NCBI GenBank assembly: GCA_039819485.1
Contig: JBCBRY010000014.1
Location: 41,847 to 105,846, forward strand
Direction of reading: 5' to 3'
Origin: UBA6168 sp039819485
Lineage (GTDB): Bacteria; Bacteroidota; Bacteroidia; Chitinophagales; Saprospiraceae
DNA length: 64,000 nt
Each line of letters starts with the position of its first letter. Position 1 is the first letter of the stretch. The position numbers and the translations under genes were made by a program. Below the pieces are notes generated by a model. That model saw nothing but the letters and a program-made list of their open reading frames with translations. It ran no database searches and was not told the origin of the DNA. Positions 8,499 through 17,388 of this stretch are shown here, piece after piece.

Positions 8499-8876
8499 AT
8501 GAATAAAAAATCACTACTCACCGTTGCCCCCTATATTTATTTTATCCTGGTCATTTTGGGTATTTTCTATAACAGTAAAACGGGCGATAAAACAACTGGG
8601 AATTCATTCATTATTTTATTATTCGCCACCCCTTTTTTAGTGCAATTATTTTTAAAAAATAAATGGCTGGAAATTTTCCTGATTGCCATATGTCTTTTTT
8701 TTAGCAGCTGGTTATTTCTTGCGTACCTATCAGATTTATTTGACATAACAGAAATGACAAAAAGGGCGTGGAACTTTATTGTTGTCGGAGGCTTGTTTGT
8801 TTTAGCTAACGGTATAGCAACTTCACTTCTAATGAGGAATTTAAATAAAAGGGAAGCGAAAAATTCGCTGGCATAA
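8499..8876 (+). CDS. Small multi-pass membrane protein of unknown function
   Basis: A 125-residue protein with four predicted TM helices: about 8-24 (TVAPYIYFILVILGIFY), 34-50 (FIILLFATPFLVQLF), 55-75 (LEIFLIAICLFFSSWLFLAY) and 90-110 (WNFIVVGGLFVLANGIATSL). No conserved motif is recognised. The ATG at 8499 is chosen over the upstream in-frame ATG at 8457 because translation from the former starts MNKKSLL directly before the first helix. It follows the HAD hydrolase by 50 bp and is closed by a strong terminator. Confidence 0.72.
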   Translation: MNKKSLLTVAPYIYFILVILGIFYNSKTGDKTTGNSFIILLFATPFLVQLFLKNKWLEIFLIAICLFFSSWLFLAYLSDLFDITEMTKRAWNFIVVGGLFVLANGIATSLLMRNLNKREAKNSLA

Positions 8877-8901
8877 CTGAATAAATCCGAATCCTCCAAC
8901 A

Positions 8902-8942
8902 AAAATCCCGAACATGAAATCATTCATCATGTTCGGGATTTT
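8902..8942. terminator. Bidirectional terminator between convergent genes
   Basis: A perfect stem, AAAATCCCGAACATGA pairing with TCATGTTCGGGATTTT, with a loop of about nine bases. It has A-rich and T-rich flanks on both sides and sits between the convergent membrane-protein and carbonic anhydrase genes. Confidence 0.9.
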
Positions 8943-8963
8943 AATTTTTATAAAAAAGTGGAA

Positions 8964-9611
8964 TTAATCGTAAAAAGTCACTTTGCCGGTGCCGATGTCA
9001 TACATCGCACCAACGATATCAATTTCACCATTTTCTTCCATCTCAGATAAGACGGGACTGTTTCTCCGTAACTTTTTGATGGTCAGTTCAACATTCCGCT
9101 TGGAAACAGCATTTACGAATGCTGCGTTTTTGGAATTTCGTTCTACCCCCTCTGGGGTTTCTACCGCATTTACCGCAGGCATGATATTATCCAACAAGTG
9201 AGTGATATTACCCAATTCGACGTGATCGCACGCACCTTTCACCGCTCCACATCCAGTGTGCCCCATCACAACCACCAGTTTTGAACCGGCAACCTTGCAG
9301 CCATATTCAATGCTTCCGAGAATATCAGCATTGACGATGTTTCCTGCTACGCGGGCATTGAATACATCGCCAACTCCCTGATTGAAAACAATTTCGGTTG
9401 GGATACGGGAATCAATACAACTCAAAATAACAGAGTGGGGAAATTGCCCGCTGGTAGTCTGCTTAACCTGTGCAATAAGCTCGCGGCCAAGTAATTTTTC
9501 ATCTACAAACAATTGGTTCCCCAGTTTCAGTAATTCTTTGGCCATTTCAGGTGTAATGGACGCTTGTAACTCTGCGGTGAGGGTGGCCTTATGCAGTTCT
9601 TGTATGGTCAT
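8964..9611 (-). CDS. Beta-carbonic anhydrase
   Basis: Zinc enzyme interconverting CO2 and bicarbonate. Zn ligands are C65 and D67 (SCIDSR) and H118/C121 (MGHTGCGAV); R69 forms the usual dyad with D67. The length (215 aa) matches the beta class. The start is taken at MTIQELHK (9611); an ORF extension to 9683 runs through the upstream hairpin and is unlikely to be translated. It lies 150 bp downstream of the SulP transporter gene on the same strand, the arrangement expected for coupled bicarbonate uptake and hydration. A 19-bp perfect hairpin lies between the two genes and may set their relative expression. Confidence 0.95.
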   Translation of the reverse strand: MTIQELHKATLTAELQASITPEMAKELLKLGNQLFVDEKLLGRELIAQVKQTTSGQFPHSVILSCIDSRIPTEIVFNQGVGDVFNARVAGNIVNADILGSIEYGCKVAGSKLVVVMGHTGCGAVKGACDHVELGNITHLLDNIMPAVNAVETPEGVERNSKNAAFVNAVSKRNVELTIKKLRRNSPVLSEMEENGEIDIVGAMYDIGTGKVTFYD

Positions 9612-9657
9612 CTTAAAATTTATTTTTTTAAAAATTTCTGCAAAATAGAAATACTTT

Positions 9658-9706
9658 GGAAAAGCCATCAATTCGATACCCAAAATTTCGAATTGATGGC
9701 TTTTCC
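9658..9706 (-). other. Long hairpin between sulP and carbonic anhydrase genes
   Basis: GGAAAAGCCATCAATTCGA pairs perfectly (19 bp) with TCGAATTGATGGCTTTTCC around an 11-base loop. It has only a weak T-tract in the direction of transcription, so partial termination or mRNA processing between the two genes is as likely as a full stop. A smaller AAAATTGG/CCAATTTT hairpin lies at about 9726-9750. Confidence 0.7.
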
Positions 9707-9762
9707 AAAAATATTTGGTGAGTAAAAATTGGAACTAAACACCAATTTTCAAAAATCGAAAA

Positions 9763-11403
9763 TTAGCTGAGGACTAATTTACCGTTGCCATTTCCATTGC
9801 CATTTCTGCTGGAAATCAATTTTACAAATTCCTTGGCAGGTTGATTTGGAATATCGGTACGACGATCGATCATCTTCACCTCAATGTTTTTAAATGCGGC
9901 GTTGGTCTTGAAATCTTCAATGATCTCAAGGACATCCTGATCGATAGTAACCGAGCGCGAAGCATCAATCACCAATTTAGAATTGTTTGGAATGTGATTG
10001 AGCGTTTGCAGGATAGCAGCCTTGTTCAGGAAACTTACATCTTCCGAGAGTTGTAAGATAATTGGCTGGCCTTCATCGTGAGAAGTTGAATCGAAGAAGT
10101 AAGGCTTCTTATAATTGGCGCGCAGGACAAAGAATATCGCTACCACCATTCCCATTCCAATTCCCATCAAAAGGTCGGTGAAAACAATACCAAGGATGGT
10201 CACCATGAAAGGTATAAAATGCTCTTTGCCAAGTTTATACATTTGCTTGAACAGTACTGGCTTTGCCAATTTGTACCCTACCAAAAAGAGAATGGCAGCC
10301 AAACTCGCTAAAGGAATCATGTTCAGCACAAAAGGGATGGCCATTGCACAACCCAGCAAAATGAAACCATGTAAAATGGCAGAAGCCTTTGTTTTACCGC
10401 CAGATTGAATGTTCGTAGAACTCCGAACGATTACCTGGGTAATTGGCAGACCGCCAATCAGGCCCGAAATGATGTTACCGACACCTTGTGCTTTCAACTC
10501 CTGGTTCGCAGGTGTGACTCTCTTATACGGATCAAGTTTGTCCGTTGCTTCCAGGCAAAGGAGTGTTTCAAGGCTGGCCACCACCGCAATGGTAATACCA
10601 GTAATCCAAACCGCAGGATTGGTGATTGCGTCGAAGGCAGGAAAGGTGAACTGATCAAAGAAACCGGCAATACTGCCTGCCACCGGAATGCTCACCACTT
10701 GCTCTGCATTGAGTGCAAAACCACCCATATTTTGAAACAGCAAATTCAGCAAAATACCTACCGCCACTACGAGCAGTGGCCCCTGAATGATCTGAAAAAT
10801 CCGTATTTTCTTCATGAACGGTTGTTCCCAAAGGATGAGGATGGCCAATGAAATGACAGTGATAATGATAGCACCGGGGCTTACATAGTCAAGCATATAA
10901 AAGATTTCGGAAAATGTGTTGTGGCCGTCGACCTGCTGAAAAGCAAAATCTCCTTCCGGATCTTTATCATACCCAAAGGCATGAGGAATCTGTTTCAAGA
11001 AAATAATAATACCGATGCCCGACAACATCCCTTTGATCACCGACGATGGAAAGTAATAACCAATGATACCAGCCTTAGCGAACCCGAGCAAAAGCTGGAA
11101 AATACCGCCCAGCACAACTGCCATCAGAAAGATTTCAAAGCTGCCCAATTCATTGATAGCAGTAAGAACGATAACGGCCAAACCCGCCGCCGGACCACTC
11201 ACACCAAGTTGCGAGCCACTCATCGCACCCACGACAATACCACCAACTACACCAGCAATAATACCAGCAAACAAGGGGGCTCCCGATGCCAGAGCAATAC
11301 CCAGACACAACGGAACCGCTACCAGGAATACAACAATACTTGCAGGAATGTCGCTCTTGAGATTGGCAAAAAAGCCAGAGGGAATTTTTTCAGTCGAATT
11401 CAT
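9763..11403 (-). CDS. SulP-family anion (probably bicarbonate) transporter
   Basis: Inner-membrane SLC26/SulP permease. About ten to twelve TM helices span residues 18-420; the family signature region is VSGPAAGLAVIVLTAI at about 70-85. A cytoplasmic STAS domain lies at about 445-530 (LQLSEDVSFLNKAAILQTLN, LVIDASRSVTIDQDVLE). The tail carries a short NGNGNGNG repeat. SulP proteins carry sulfate, bicarbonate or other anions; the beta-carbonic anhydrase just downstream favours bicarbonate (inference from context). The length (546 aa) is normal. The ATG at 11403 opens MNSTEKIPSGFFANL, typical of the family. Confidence 0.93.
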   Translation of the reverse strand: MNSTEKIPSGFFANLKSDIPASIVVFLVAVPLCLGIALASGAPLFAGIIAGVVGGIVVGAMSGSQLGVSGPAAGLAVIVLTAINELGSFEIFLMAVVLGGIFQLLLGFAKAGIIGYYFPSSVIKGMLSGIGIIIFLKQIPHAFGYDKDPEGDFAFQQVDGHNTFSEIFYMLDYVSPGAIIITVISLAILILWEQPFMKKIRIFQIIQGPLLVVAVGILLNLLFQNMGGFALNAEQVVSIPVAGSIAGFFDQFTFPAFDAITNPAVWITGITIAVVASLETLLCLEATDKLDPYKRVTPANQELKAQGVGNIISGLIGGLPITQVIVRSSTNIQSGGKTKASAILHGFILLGCAMAIPFVLNMIPLASLAAILFLVGYKLAKPVLFKQMYKLGKEHFIPFMVTILGIVFTDLLMGIGMGMVVAIFFVLRANYKKPYFFDSTSHDEGQPIILQLSEDVSFLNKAAILQTLNHIPNNSKLVIDASRSVTIDQDVLEIIEDFKTNAAFKNIEVKMIDRRTDIPNQPAKEFVKLISSRNGNGNGNGKLVLS

Positions 11404-11446
11404 TTTTTATAGGATTTTTTTGATTCGCCAACAATTCAATGACCTG

Positions 11447-11467
11447 CCCCCGTCTCGTGAACGGGGG
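11447..11467 (-). terminator. GC-rich hairpin upstream of sulP
   Basis: CCCCCGT pairs with ACGGGGG around a 7-base loop. It lies between the small secreted-protein gene and sulP on the same strand. No long T-run follows, so it is a possible attenuator or weak terminator. Confidence 0.5.
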
Positions 11468-11558
11468 ACAAGCAAAGAATGGTTTTGACTTAATTTTTTA
11501 AAAGGGAGATTTTTGGACCATTGACTTTGCCCAAAAATTGAATTCCAGAGTGTTTATC

Positions 11559-11876
11559 TTAAAATTTTGGAGGTGGGACGATAATGTCCATTTCCGGGAT
11601 AGTAACTTCTGTAGACATTTGGCTTGTGTTGTTGGAGCTTACAGGACCGAAATGATGTAATAGAAGAATTAAAGGAGTGGAATCTTTGTCGAGGTCATGT
11701 TCAGCAGTCTCTTTCTTGTCTTCAGCAGTATCGGACATTTCTACCAATTCAACTTCTTCCGCATTCAAGTCAAATTCACTTGGGAGCGGAGCCGCCATTG
11801 CTGATATTTCGATCAAAAAGATCAACACCAGCAACAAGCAATTAATGCAACGTTGAACAGTATCAATACTAAACAT
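11559..11876 (-). CDS. Small secreted protein, unknown
   Basis: A 105-residue ORF with a hydrophobic N-terminus (INCLLLVLIFLIEISAMAAP) that looks like a signal peptide cleaved after AMA. An acidic middle (AEEVELVEMSDTAEDKKETA) and a hydrophobic patch near 70 (STPLILLLHHF) follow. It lies upstream of sulP in the same orientation and divergently from the TetR regulator. I recognise no family. It is accepted as probable because of its signal peptide and gene-like position, but it could be spurious. Confidence 0.5.
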   Translation of the reverse strand: MFSIDTVQRCINCLLLVLIFLIEISAMAAPLPSEFDLNAEEVELVEMSDTAEDKKETAEHDLDKDSTPLILLLHHFGPVSSNNTSQMSTEVTIPEMDIIVPPPKF

Positions 11877-11901
11877 AAATTCATTTTTACATCACAAAAA
11901 T

Positions 11902-11914
11902 ATAGTAATACTAT
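11902..11914. promoter_or_regulatory. Possible operator palindrome in the divergent promoter region
   Basis: ATAGTAATACTAT is a 6+1+6 palindrome in the 246-bp region between the divergent small-protein gene and the TetR regulator. TetR proteins usually bind such palindromes next to their own gene; the link here is by position only. Confidence 0.3.
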
Positions 11915-12122
11915 CGGAAATACAAACTCAGCTTAAAAAGGTTTATTAAAAACTTCTTTTTTTTTTAATTTGCACAAAAATCACAAATGGTTGATACTAG
12001 GTTAATATCATCTTTATCAAAGATTGATGGCATTCAAATGCCGATGCCTGCAAAAAATACATCAACGTTAATCTATTTAAATTAGACAAAATATCACCGA
12101 CAAGTTCTTCACCTTTACATCA

Positions 12123-12800
12123 ATGGCAGCTTCCGTTCAAATCAACGTTAACGAAAATTTGTACCTGAGAGACCCGCAGTCCACCAAACTGGGGAAAAAG
12201 ATCATTAAGGAAGGCATCTTTCTGATCAATGATTTGGGGCTCGAATCATTTACGTTTAAAAAACTGGCCGGTCGGATCGAGTCTACAGAAGCCTCGATTT
12301 ACCGGTACTTCACCAATAAGCACATCTTCCTGGTTTATCTGGTTTCTTATTACTGGGAATGGGTTCGCTTCCGCATCGACTTTAACTGTATGAATGTGGA
12401 AGACCCGGTCAGGAAACTGAAAATTGTTGTCAAAACCATTGTCGACACCGTCCGGTTAGCCAATCCAGCTGAATATATAGACCGGGACGAACTGCACCAC
12501 CTGGTCATTTTTGAAGGCTCTAAGGCTTATCACGTGAAAGAAGTTGACGAAGAAAACAAGCAAGGGTTTTTCCGGACCCTAAAGGCGTTGAATGCTAAAA
12601 TCGCCGGAATCATTTTGGATATCAATCCCTCTTTTCCGTATCCCAAAGCCGCAGCCAGCGATCTTTTGGAAATGGCGAACAACCATCATTACTACGCTGC
12701 ACACCTGCCCTCCCTTACGGATATCGTGATCAGAGATGAAAATATGGAAGAACTGGAAAAATTGATGGAATACTTTATTTTCCGGCTGATCGGTCAGTGA
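12123..12800 (+). CDS. TetR/AcrR-family transcriptional regulator
   Basis: A one-component repressor. The N-terminal HTH lies at about 25-72 (LGKKIIKEGIFLINDLGLES, then FTFKKLAGRIESTEASIYRY and FTNKHIFLVYL), matching the TetR_N pattern in which SIYRYF packs the recognition helix. The C-terminal ligand and dimer domain (75-225) is unlike any subgroup I can name. The length (225 aa) is typical. It is divergent from the small secreted protein and sulP, with a palindrome between, so it may control those genes or itself. The ligand is unknown. Confidence 0.88.
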   Translation: MAASVQINVNENLYLRDPQSTKLGKKIIKEGIFLINDLGLESFTFKKLAGRIESTEASIYRYFTNKHIFLVYLVSYYWEWVRFRIDFNCMNVEDPVRKLKIVVKTIVDTVRLANPAEYIDRDELHHLVIFEGSKAYHVKEVDEENKQGFFRTLKALNAKIAGIILDINPSFPYPKAAASDLLEMANNHHYYAAHLPSLTDIVIRDENMEELEKLMEYFIFRLIGQ

Positions 12801-12922
12801 ATTCATTTCAGTCCTCAGCTCGACAGTCTGTAAATTGACTTAAAGACTTGCGAATGTTAAAAAATATTCGCCAAAATCGATTAGCGAACTCGCTGCTGAA
12901 GATTAAGGAATGCAAAAAAAAA

Positions 12923-12953
12923 CCGGCCTACTCACCTGGAGCAAATAGGCCGG
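12923..12953 (-). terminator. Terminator-like hairpin (T-run on the minus strand)
   Basis: CCGGCCTA pairs with TAGGCCGG. The T-run (nine As on the plus strand at 12914-12922) follows the stem only on the minus strand, so it would stop leftward transcription even though no leftward gene is seen to its right. It sits after the TetR gene in the 670-bp gene-free stretch 12801-13471. Confidence 0.5.
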
Positions 12954-13021
12954 ATAAATCCTGTATGAAATAGTCCCAAAGTTTTCACAGCAAAATATCT
13001 GGAGTACCAGATAAAAAATTA

Positions 13022-13144
13022 GAAGAGCGTGTTTTTGGGTATTAGGTATTGGATAGAGAACACCAAAATCTTAGGGTCGAGAAAGAACGTGTTAATTTAG
13101 AGCAGAGCGATCAAATACCGAATACCTACATTCAAACACTCTTA
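13022..13144. repeat. Word-repeat inverted repeat (GGTATTAGGTATT)
   Basis: The left arm AAGAGCGTGTTTTTGGGTAT followed by TAGGTATTGG pairs imperfectly with the right arm CAAATACCGAATACCTACAT followed by TCAAACACTCTT. The central loop is about 60 bp. It is the first of three consecutive inverted repeats upstream of purH. Confidence 0.7.
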
Positions 13145-13240
13145 TTAATCAGCTTTTTATTTCATCATTCACAGTTACAAAGAAAAGCTACTAAAAGCTT
13201 CCTTTCCAGCAAATAAATTTTAAAAGTCAGGTTTCTAATT

Positions 13241-13332
13241 GAAGAAGAATGAAGAATGAAAAATGAAGCACACCCTTTGTGACGGTCATGCGCATCAAAC
13301 ATTCTCCATTCTTCATTCTTCATTCTTCATTT
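13241..13332. repeat. Word-repeat inverted repeat (GAATGAA/TTCATTC)
   Basis: The left arm is GAAGAAGAATGAAGAATGAA AAATGAAG. The right arm is the complementary tandem CATTCTTCATTCTTCATTCT. Each arm is a degenerate tandem of a 7-bp word. It is the second of three inverted repeats in the purH upstream region. Confidence 0.8.
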
Positions 13333-13387
13333 CCCCTTACCTTTGCCGCTTCTTTTTCAAAAACTATTTTTTACATAAATCAGCATT

Positions 13388-13464
13388 GAGCAGTAGAGAG
13401 TAGAAAATAGAGGGTACAAAGAATAATTTTCCTCCCTCTGCCTTCTACCATCTACCTTCTACCA
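13388..13464. repeat. Word-repeat inverted repeat abutting the purH start
   Basis: The left arm GAGCAGTAGAGAGTAGAAAA followed by TAGAGGGTA pairs with the right arm CCCTCTGCCTTCTACCATCT followed by ACCTTCTACC. The pyrimidine-rich right arm ends only 7 bp before the GTG start of purH. Confidence 0.8.
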
Positions 13465-13471
13465 ATTCACC

Positions 13472-14992
13472 GTGAAAAAAATTCAATCAGCACTCATTTC
13501 CGTTTTCCATAAAGAAGGTTTGGAAGACATCGTTCTTGAACTACACAAACTCGGCGTCACTATCTACAGCACAGGTGGCACCCAGCGCTATATCGAAGGA
13601 TTGGGCGTACCGGTCAAAACCGTTGAAAACCTTACTTCCTACCCTTCTATCCTCGACGGCCGTGTAAAAACACTACACCCAAAAGTATTTGGCGGCATTC
13701 TCGCCCGGCGCGAAGAAGCACACCGCTCCCAGCTGGAACAATATGACATCCCGGAAATTGACCTGGTGATCGTCGACCTATACCCTTTTGAAGAAACGGT
13801 TGCAAACACCAACGACGAAGCCACCATTATTGAAAAAATCGACATTGGGGGCATTTCGCTTATCCGTGCTGCTGCCAAGAACTTCAGGGACGTGGCCTGT
13901 GTCCCTTCCAAAGAGGAATATGCCATGCTGCTGGATCTGCTGAAAGAAAAGCAGGGGTTCCTCGATGTTGCCGATCGGAAAGAACTGGCTCGACGGGCAT
14001 TTAAAGTATCATCCAACTACGACGTAGCCATTTTCAATTATTTCAATGAAGGCACCGCCGACCTCTCTTTCAAATACAGCATCCACCGCTCCGACATTTT
14101 GCGCTATGGCGAAAACCCGCATCAGAGTGGCGTATTCTATGGTGATTTCGATAAAATGTTTGTAAAACTGGGCGGCAAAGCCATTAGCTACAATAACCTG
14201 GTAGACATTGATGCGGCAGTTCAGATCATGCGTGAATTCAAAGATGCAGATCCAACTTTTGCTATTTTAAAACATACCAATTCCTGCGGACTGGCCACCC
14301 GCCCTACCCTCCTCGAAGCCTGGCAGGCTGCCCTGGCATGTGACAATGTTTCCGCTTTTGGCGGTATTTTCATTTGCAACCGGACCCTGAACCTGGTCAC
14401 TGCCCAGGAAATCGACCAACTGTTTTACGAGGTGGTCATCGCCCCTGATTTTGATGCGGATGCACTGGAATTGTTGCAAAAAAAGAAAAAGCGCATCCTG
14501 TTGAAAATCAAGGACTTCTTTGTGCGTTCCCGCTCTTTCCGCAGCTTGCTGAACGGAGTAGTTGAACAGGATACCGATCTAAAAATCGAATCTGCCGACG
14601 ACCTGAAAGTAGCTACCAAAGTAGCACCAACGGACGCCCAGGTCCAAGACCTCCTGTTTGCCAACATCGCCGTGAAGCATTTGAAATCAAACGGCATAGC
14701 CCTGGTAAAAAACCAACAGCTCATCGGCATGGGCTGCGGCCAAACCAGCCGGGTGGACGCGCTCAAGCAGGCCATCACCAAAGCCAAAGCTTTCGGCTTC
14801 GATCTGGAAGGTGCCGTGATGGGCTCTGACGCCTTCTTCCCGTTCCCCGATTGTGTGGAGATTGCAGACAAGGCAGGCATCAAAGCAGTGACCCAGCCAG
14901 GAGGCTCCATCAAAGACCAGCAGAGCATTGACTACTGTGACGAAAACGGTTTGGCGATGGTGATGACGGGGCACCGGCACTTTAAGCATTGA
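13472..14992 (+). CDS. purH: Bifunctional AICAR transformylase / IMP cyclohydrolase
   Basis: Catalyses the last two steps of de novo IMP synthesis. The N-terminal MGS-like cyclohydrolase domain is about 1-130 (YSTGGTQRYIEGLGV, LDGRVKTLHPKVFGGIL). The transformylase domain is about 130-506, with RYGENPHQSG, the catalytic KHTNSCG (K267, H268), SAFGGIF near 295 and the final PGGSIKDQQSIDYCDENGLA, then MTGHRHFKH. The KH-x-N-S-C-G variant has Ser where many homologues have Pro. The length (506 aa) is within the family range. The start is GTG, seven bases after the arm of an inverted repeat. It stands as a single gene. Confidence 0.97.
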   Translation: MKKIQSALISVFHKEGLEDIVLELHKLGVTIYSTGGTQRYIEGLGVPVKTVENLTSYPSILDGRVKTLHPKVFGGILARREEAHRSQLEQYDIPEIDLVIVDLYPFEETVANTNDEATIIEKIDIGGISLIRAAAKNFRDVACVPSKEEYAMLLDLLKEKQGFLDVADRKELARRAFKVSSNYDVAIFNYFNEGTADLSFKYSIHRSDILRYGENPHQSGVFYGDFDKMFVKLGGKAISYNNLVDIDAAVQIMREFKDADPTFAILKHTNSCGLATRPTLLEAWQAALACDNVSAFGGIFICNRTLNLVTAQEIDQLFYEVVIAPDFDADALELLQKKKKRILLKIKDFFVRSRSFRSLLNGVVEQDTDLKIESADDLKVATKVAPTDAQVQDLLFANIAVKHLKSNGIALVKNQQLIGMGCGQTSRVDALKQAITKAKAFGFDLEGAVMGSDAFFPFPDCVEIADKAGIKAVTQPGGSIKDQQSIDYCDENGLAMVMTGHRHFKH

Positions 14993-15110
14993 GGATATCG
15001 AAAACAAAGGTTTTCAAAGCGGATATTTGATGGTCCCTAGCACTTGCTCAAATGTCCTGTTAAATGGGAGCCGGTTTTAGTATATTGGAAGAAAACAAAT
15101 CGACAATATC

Positions 15111-15920
15111 ATGAAAAAGATCATTTCATTTTGTTTCCTTCTGCTCCCTTTGCTCGGGCACGCCTACAAAGAATATTCGGTTGGTGACACCCTTTACGTC
15201 TGGGCACTCTCCGGGCTTAGCCTAAGGGCTGCACCAAGTACTGATTCATTGCGAAAATCTGTCATCCCCTATGGAGCAGCACTTGTAATTGAGAACCATC
15301 CGACAGGTTTTTTACAAGTCAAAATAATGGACCCCATGCCACATGAAGAGCGTAAAAGATGGGGTTTCTGGACCTGGTCTTCTATAAAAGATAACTGTTT
15401 GGAATTAAGGCCGTTCCATTTGAAGGGCCATTGGGTCCAGGTGAAATACGGCAACGAAACCGGATACGTTTTTGATGGGTACCTTTCACGGCTACCGGCC
15501 ATGAAATACGTGAGCAAAAAAAAAGTTGGATCGAATATCTCTTATTTGAAACGTGAAAACTTCGTTGATTATGCCGCGAGAGAATTTGGGCTCGTTGAAA
15601 AAACAGGATATGAAAAACCCGAAACAAGTAATTACCAATACACCTTCCGCCGGGGCATTAGCTTTAGCGGACGTAGTCAGGAAAACTATAGTGAATCCTG
15701 TTTCGTGTTCAATGATATCACCCTTGAGGAGGGTTTCCTCTTTTTCAATGTTTTATGGAACTCTACTATTTATCCATATGATGGTTATGACCTAATGGCT
15801 GACCTGAAACTCACTTTTCATGCAGAAAACAAAGTTATCTGGCTCAACTCCGAACTCAATACCGTTGAAATCCAACTAATCGGAGCATCCATTTTGGCCA
15901 TTTCTATTTCATCTGGTTGA
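15111..15920 (+). CDS. Secreted SH3-like domain protein
   Basis: The signal peptide MKKIISFCFLLLPLLGHA gives export to the periplasm or beyond. Residues about 24-130 look like a bacterial SH3 domain: VGDTLYVWALSGLSLRAAPS, the YGAALVIEN strand, and HWVQVKYGNETGYVFDGYLS, which matches the W-V-K-V...G-Y-V pattern. The remaining 140 residues are unrecognised. Bacterial SH3 domains often bind peptidoglycan peptides, but no hydrolase domain is attached, so a sensory or structural role is only a guess. gatB follows 22 bp downstream. Confidence 0.7.
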   Translation: MKKIISFCFLLLPLLGHAYKEYSVGDTLYVWALSGLSLRAAPSTDSLRKSVIPYGAALVIENHPTGFLQVKIMDPMPHEERKRWGFWTWSSIKDNCLELRPFHLKGHWVQVKYGNETGYVFDGYLSRLPAMKYVSKKKVGSNISYLKRENFVDYAAREFGLVEKTGYEKPETSNYQYTFRRGISFSGRSQENYSESCFVFNDITLEEGFLFFNVLWNSTIYPYDGYDLMADLKLTFHAENKVIWLNSELNTVEIQLIGASILAISISSG

Positions 15921-15942
15921 TAAAATTTTGCATTCTACTCTA

Positions 15943-17388
15943 ATGAGCATCTACGATCAATATGAAACCGTCATCGGCCTGGAAATCCACCTCCAGCTCG
16001 CCACCACCAGCAAAGCCTTTTGCGGGGATGCTGTCATCTTCGGTGCAGCGCCGAACACCCACGTCAGTGCCATTTCGCTCGGGCACCCCGGCACCTTGCC
16101 AAAACTGAACGCAACCCAGGTCGAATACGCGGTAAAACTGGGGCTGGCACTCGGCAGTGAAATAAATCAACGAAACTGTTTCGACCGTAAAAATTATTTT
16201 TACCTCGACCTGCCCAAAGGCTATCAAATCACCCAGGACAAACATCCGGTTTGTATCGGTGGCGGTCTGGACATCAAGGTGAACGGCGAGCAAAAACACA
16301 TCCGGCTTCACCACATCCACATGGAAGAAGACGCCGGAAAATCCATCCACGACGTTGACCCAACCAATTCACTGATTGATTTAAATCGGGCAGGCACGCC
16401 ATTGTTGGAAATCGTTTCGGAACCCGACCTGCGCTCTGGCGAAGAGGTCGATGCCTTCATGACAGCCATGCGCCAGCTTGCCCGATACCTGGAAATTTCG
16501 GATGGGAATATGCAGGAAGGTTCCATGCGCTGTGATGTCAACGTGTCAGTCAGAAAAAAAGGAGCAACGGAATTGGGCGAGCGCTGTGAAATCAAAAATG
16601 TGAACTCGATGAAATTTGCCCGGCAAGCCATCAAGTACGAATCGCAGCGGCAAATCGACTTGATCGAAAGGGGCGGTACCATCACTCGGGAAACCCTGAA
16701 TTTTAATCCGGCGACCGGCGTCACCACACCGATGCGTGATAAGGAAAGTGCCCATGATTACCGCTATTTTCCCGACCCTGATCTGCCACCGGTTGTTTTA
16801 TCAGAAAAGAAAATTGAGGAACTAAAAAACAATTTGCCCCAATTGCCGCACGAGTTATTTCATGAATTTTTGGATAAATATAAACTGACAGAGTACGAAG
16901 CAGAATTATTGACAGCTGAAAAAAACACCGCTCATTATTTCCTCGGTCTAATCAATGAAACCCCCAACCATAAATCCGCCGCCAATTTAATCATCAATAA
17001 AATCCTGCCTTATTTGTCGGAAAATAAATTAACGCTTTCCAATTTCAAACTGCCTAAGAAAAGACTGGCTGAATTCATTCAATTAATTGGAGATGGAAAA
17101 GTCAGTGCTTCCATTGCTTACCAAAGATTATTTCCGGCTATTGTAAAATCACCTGACCAAACAGCTTTGGCCACTGCCGAAGCGATGAATTTAATCCAAA
17201 GCACCGACGAAGATTTTTTGGAAAAAATTATTGACGAGGTAATCACCCAAAACCCCGATAAAGTAAAAGCATTCAAAAACGGAAAAAAAGGATTAATTGG
17301 TTTTTTCATGGGGCAAGTGATGCGGGCCTCAAAAGGAAAGGCAGAACCAAAAACAACCAATGCATTATTAATTAAAAAATTAAAGTAA
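15943..17388 (+). CDS. gatB: Asp-tRNA(Asn)/Glu-tRNA(Gln) amidotransferase subunit B
   Basis: The subunit of GatCAB that binds tRNA and converts Glu-tRNA(Gln) or Asp-tRNA(Asn) to the amidated form. The catalytic kinase-like domain runs from YETVIGLEIHLQLATTSKAF through GHPGTLPKLN, NRAGTPLLEIVSEPDLRS and SMRCDVNVSVR. GatB/Yqey tail domain: about 330-480 (GDGKVSASIAYQRLFP, KAFKNGKKGLIGFFMGQVM). The length (481 aa) is standard. I take the ATG at 15943; an ATG 15 bp upstream is also possible. gatA and gatC are not adjacent, which is common. The stop codon lies inside the left arm of the terminator. Confidence 0.97.
   Translation: MSIYDQYETVIGLEIHLQLATTSKAFCGDAVIFGAAPNTHVSAISLGHPGTLPKLNATQVEYAVKLGLALGSEINQRNCFDRKNYFYLDLPKGYQITQDKHPVCIGGGLDIKVNGEQKHIRLHHIHMEEDAGKSIHDVDPTNSLIDLNRAGTPLLEIVSEPDLRSGEEVDAFMTAMRQLARYLEISDGNMQEGSMRCDVNVSVRKKGATELGERCEIKNVNSMKFARQAIKYESQRQIDLIERGGTITRETLNFNPATGVTTPMRDKESAHDYRYFPDPDLPPVVLSEKKIEELKNNLPQLPHELFHEFLDKYKLTEYEAELLTAEKNTAHYFLGLINETPNHKSAANLIINKILPYLSENKLTLSNFKLPKKRLAEFIQLIGDGKVSASIAYQRLFPAIVKSPDQTALATAEAMNLIQSTDEDFLEKIIDEVITQNPDKVKAFKNGKKGLIGFFMGQVMRASKGKAEPKTTNALLIKKLK

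Noticed and set aside
13241..13332. Tandem words considered as a CRISPR array
   Set aside because: The units are 7 bp degenerate words with no spacers, and no cas genes are present.
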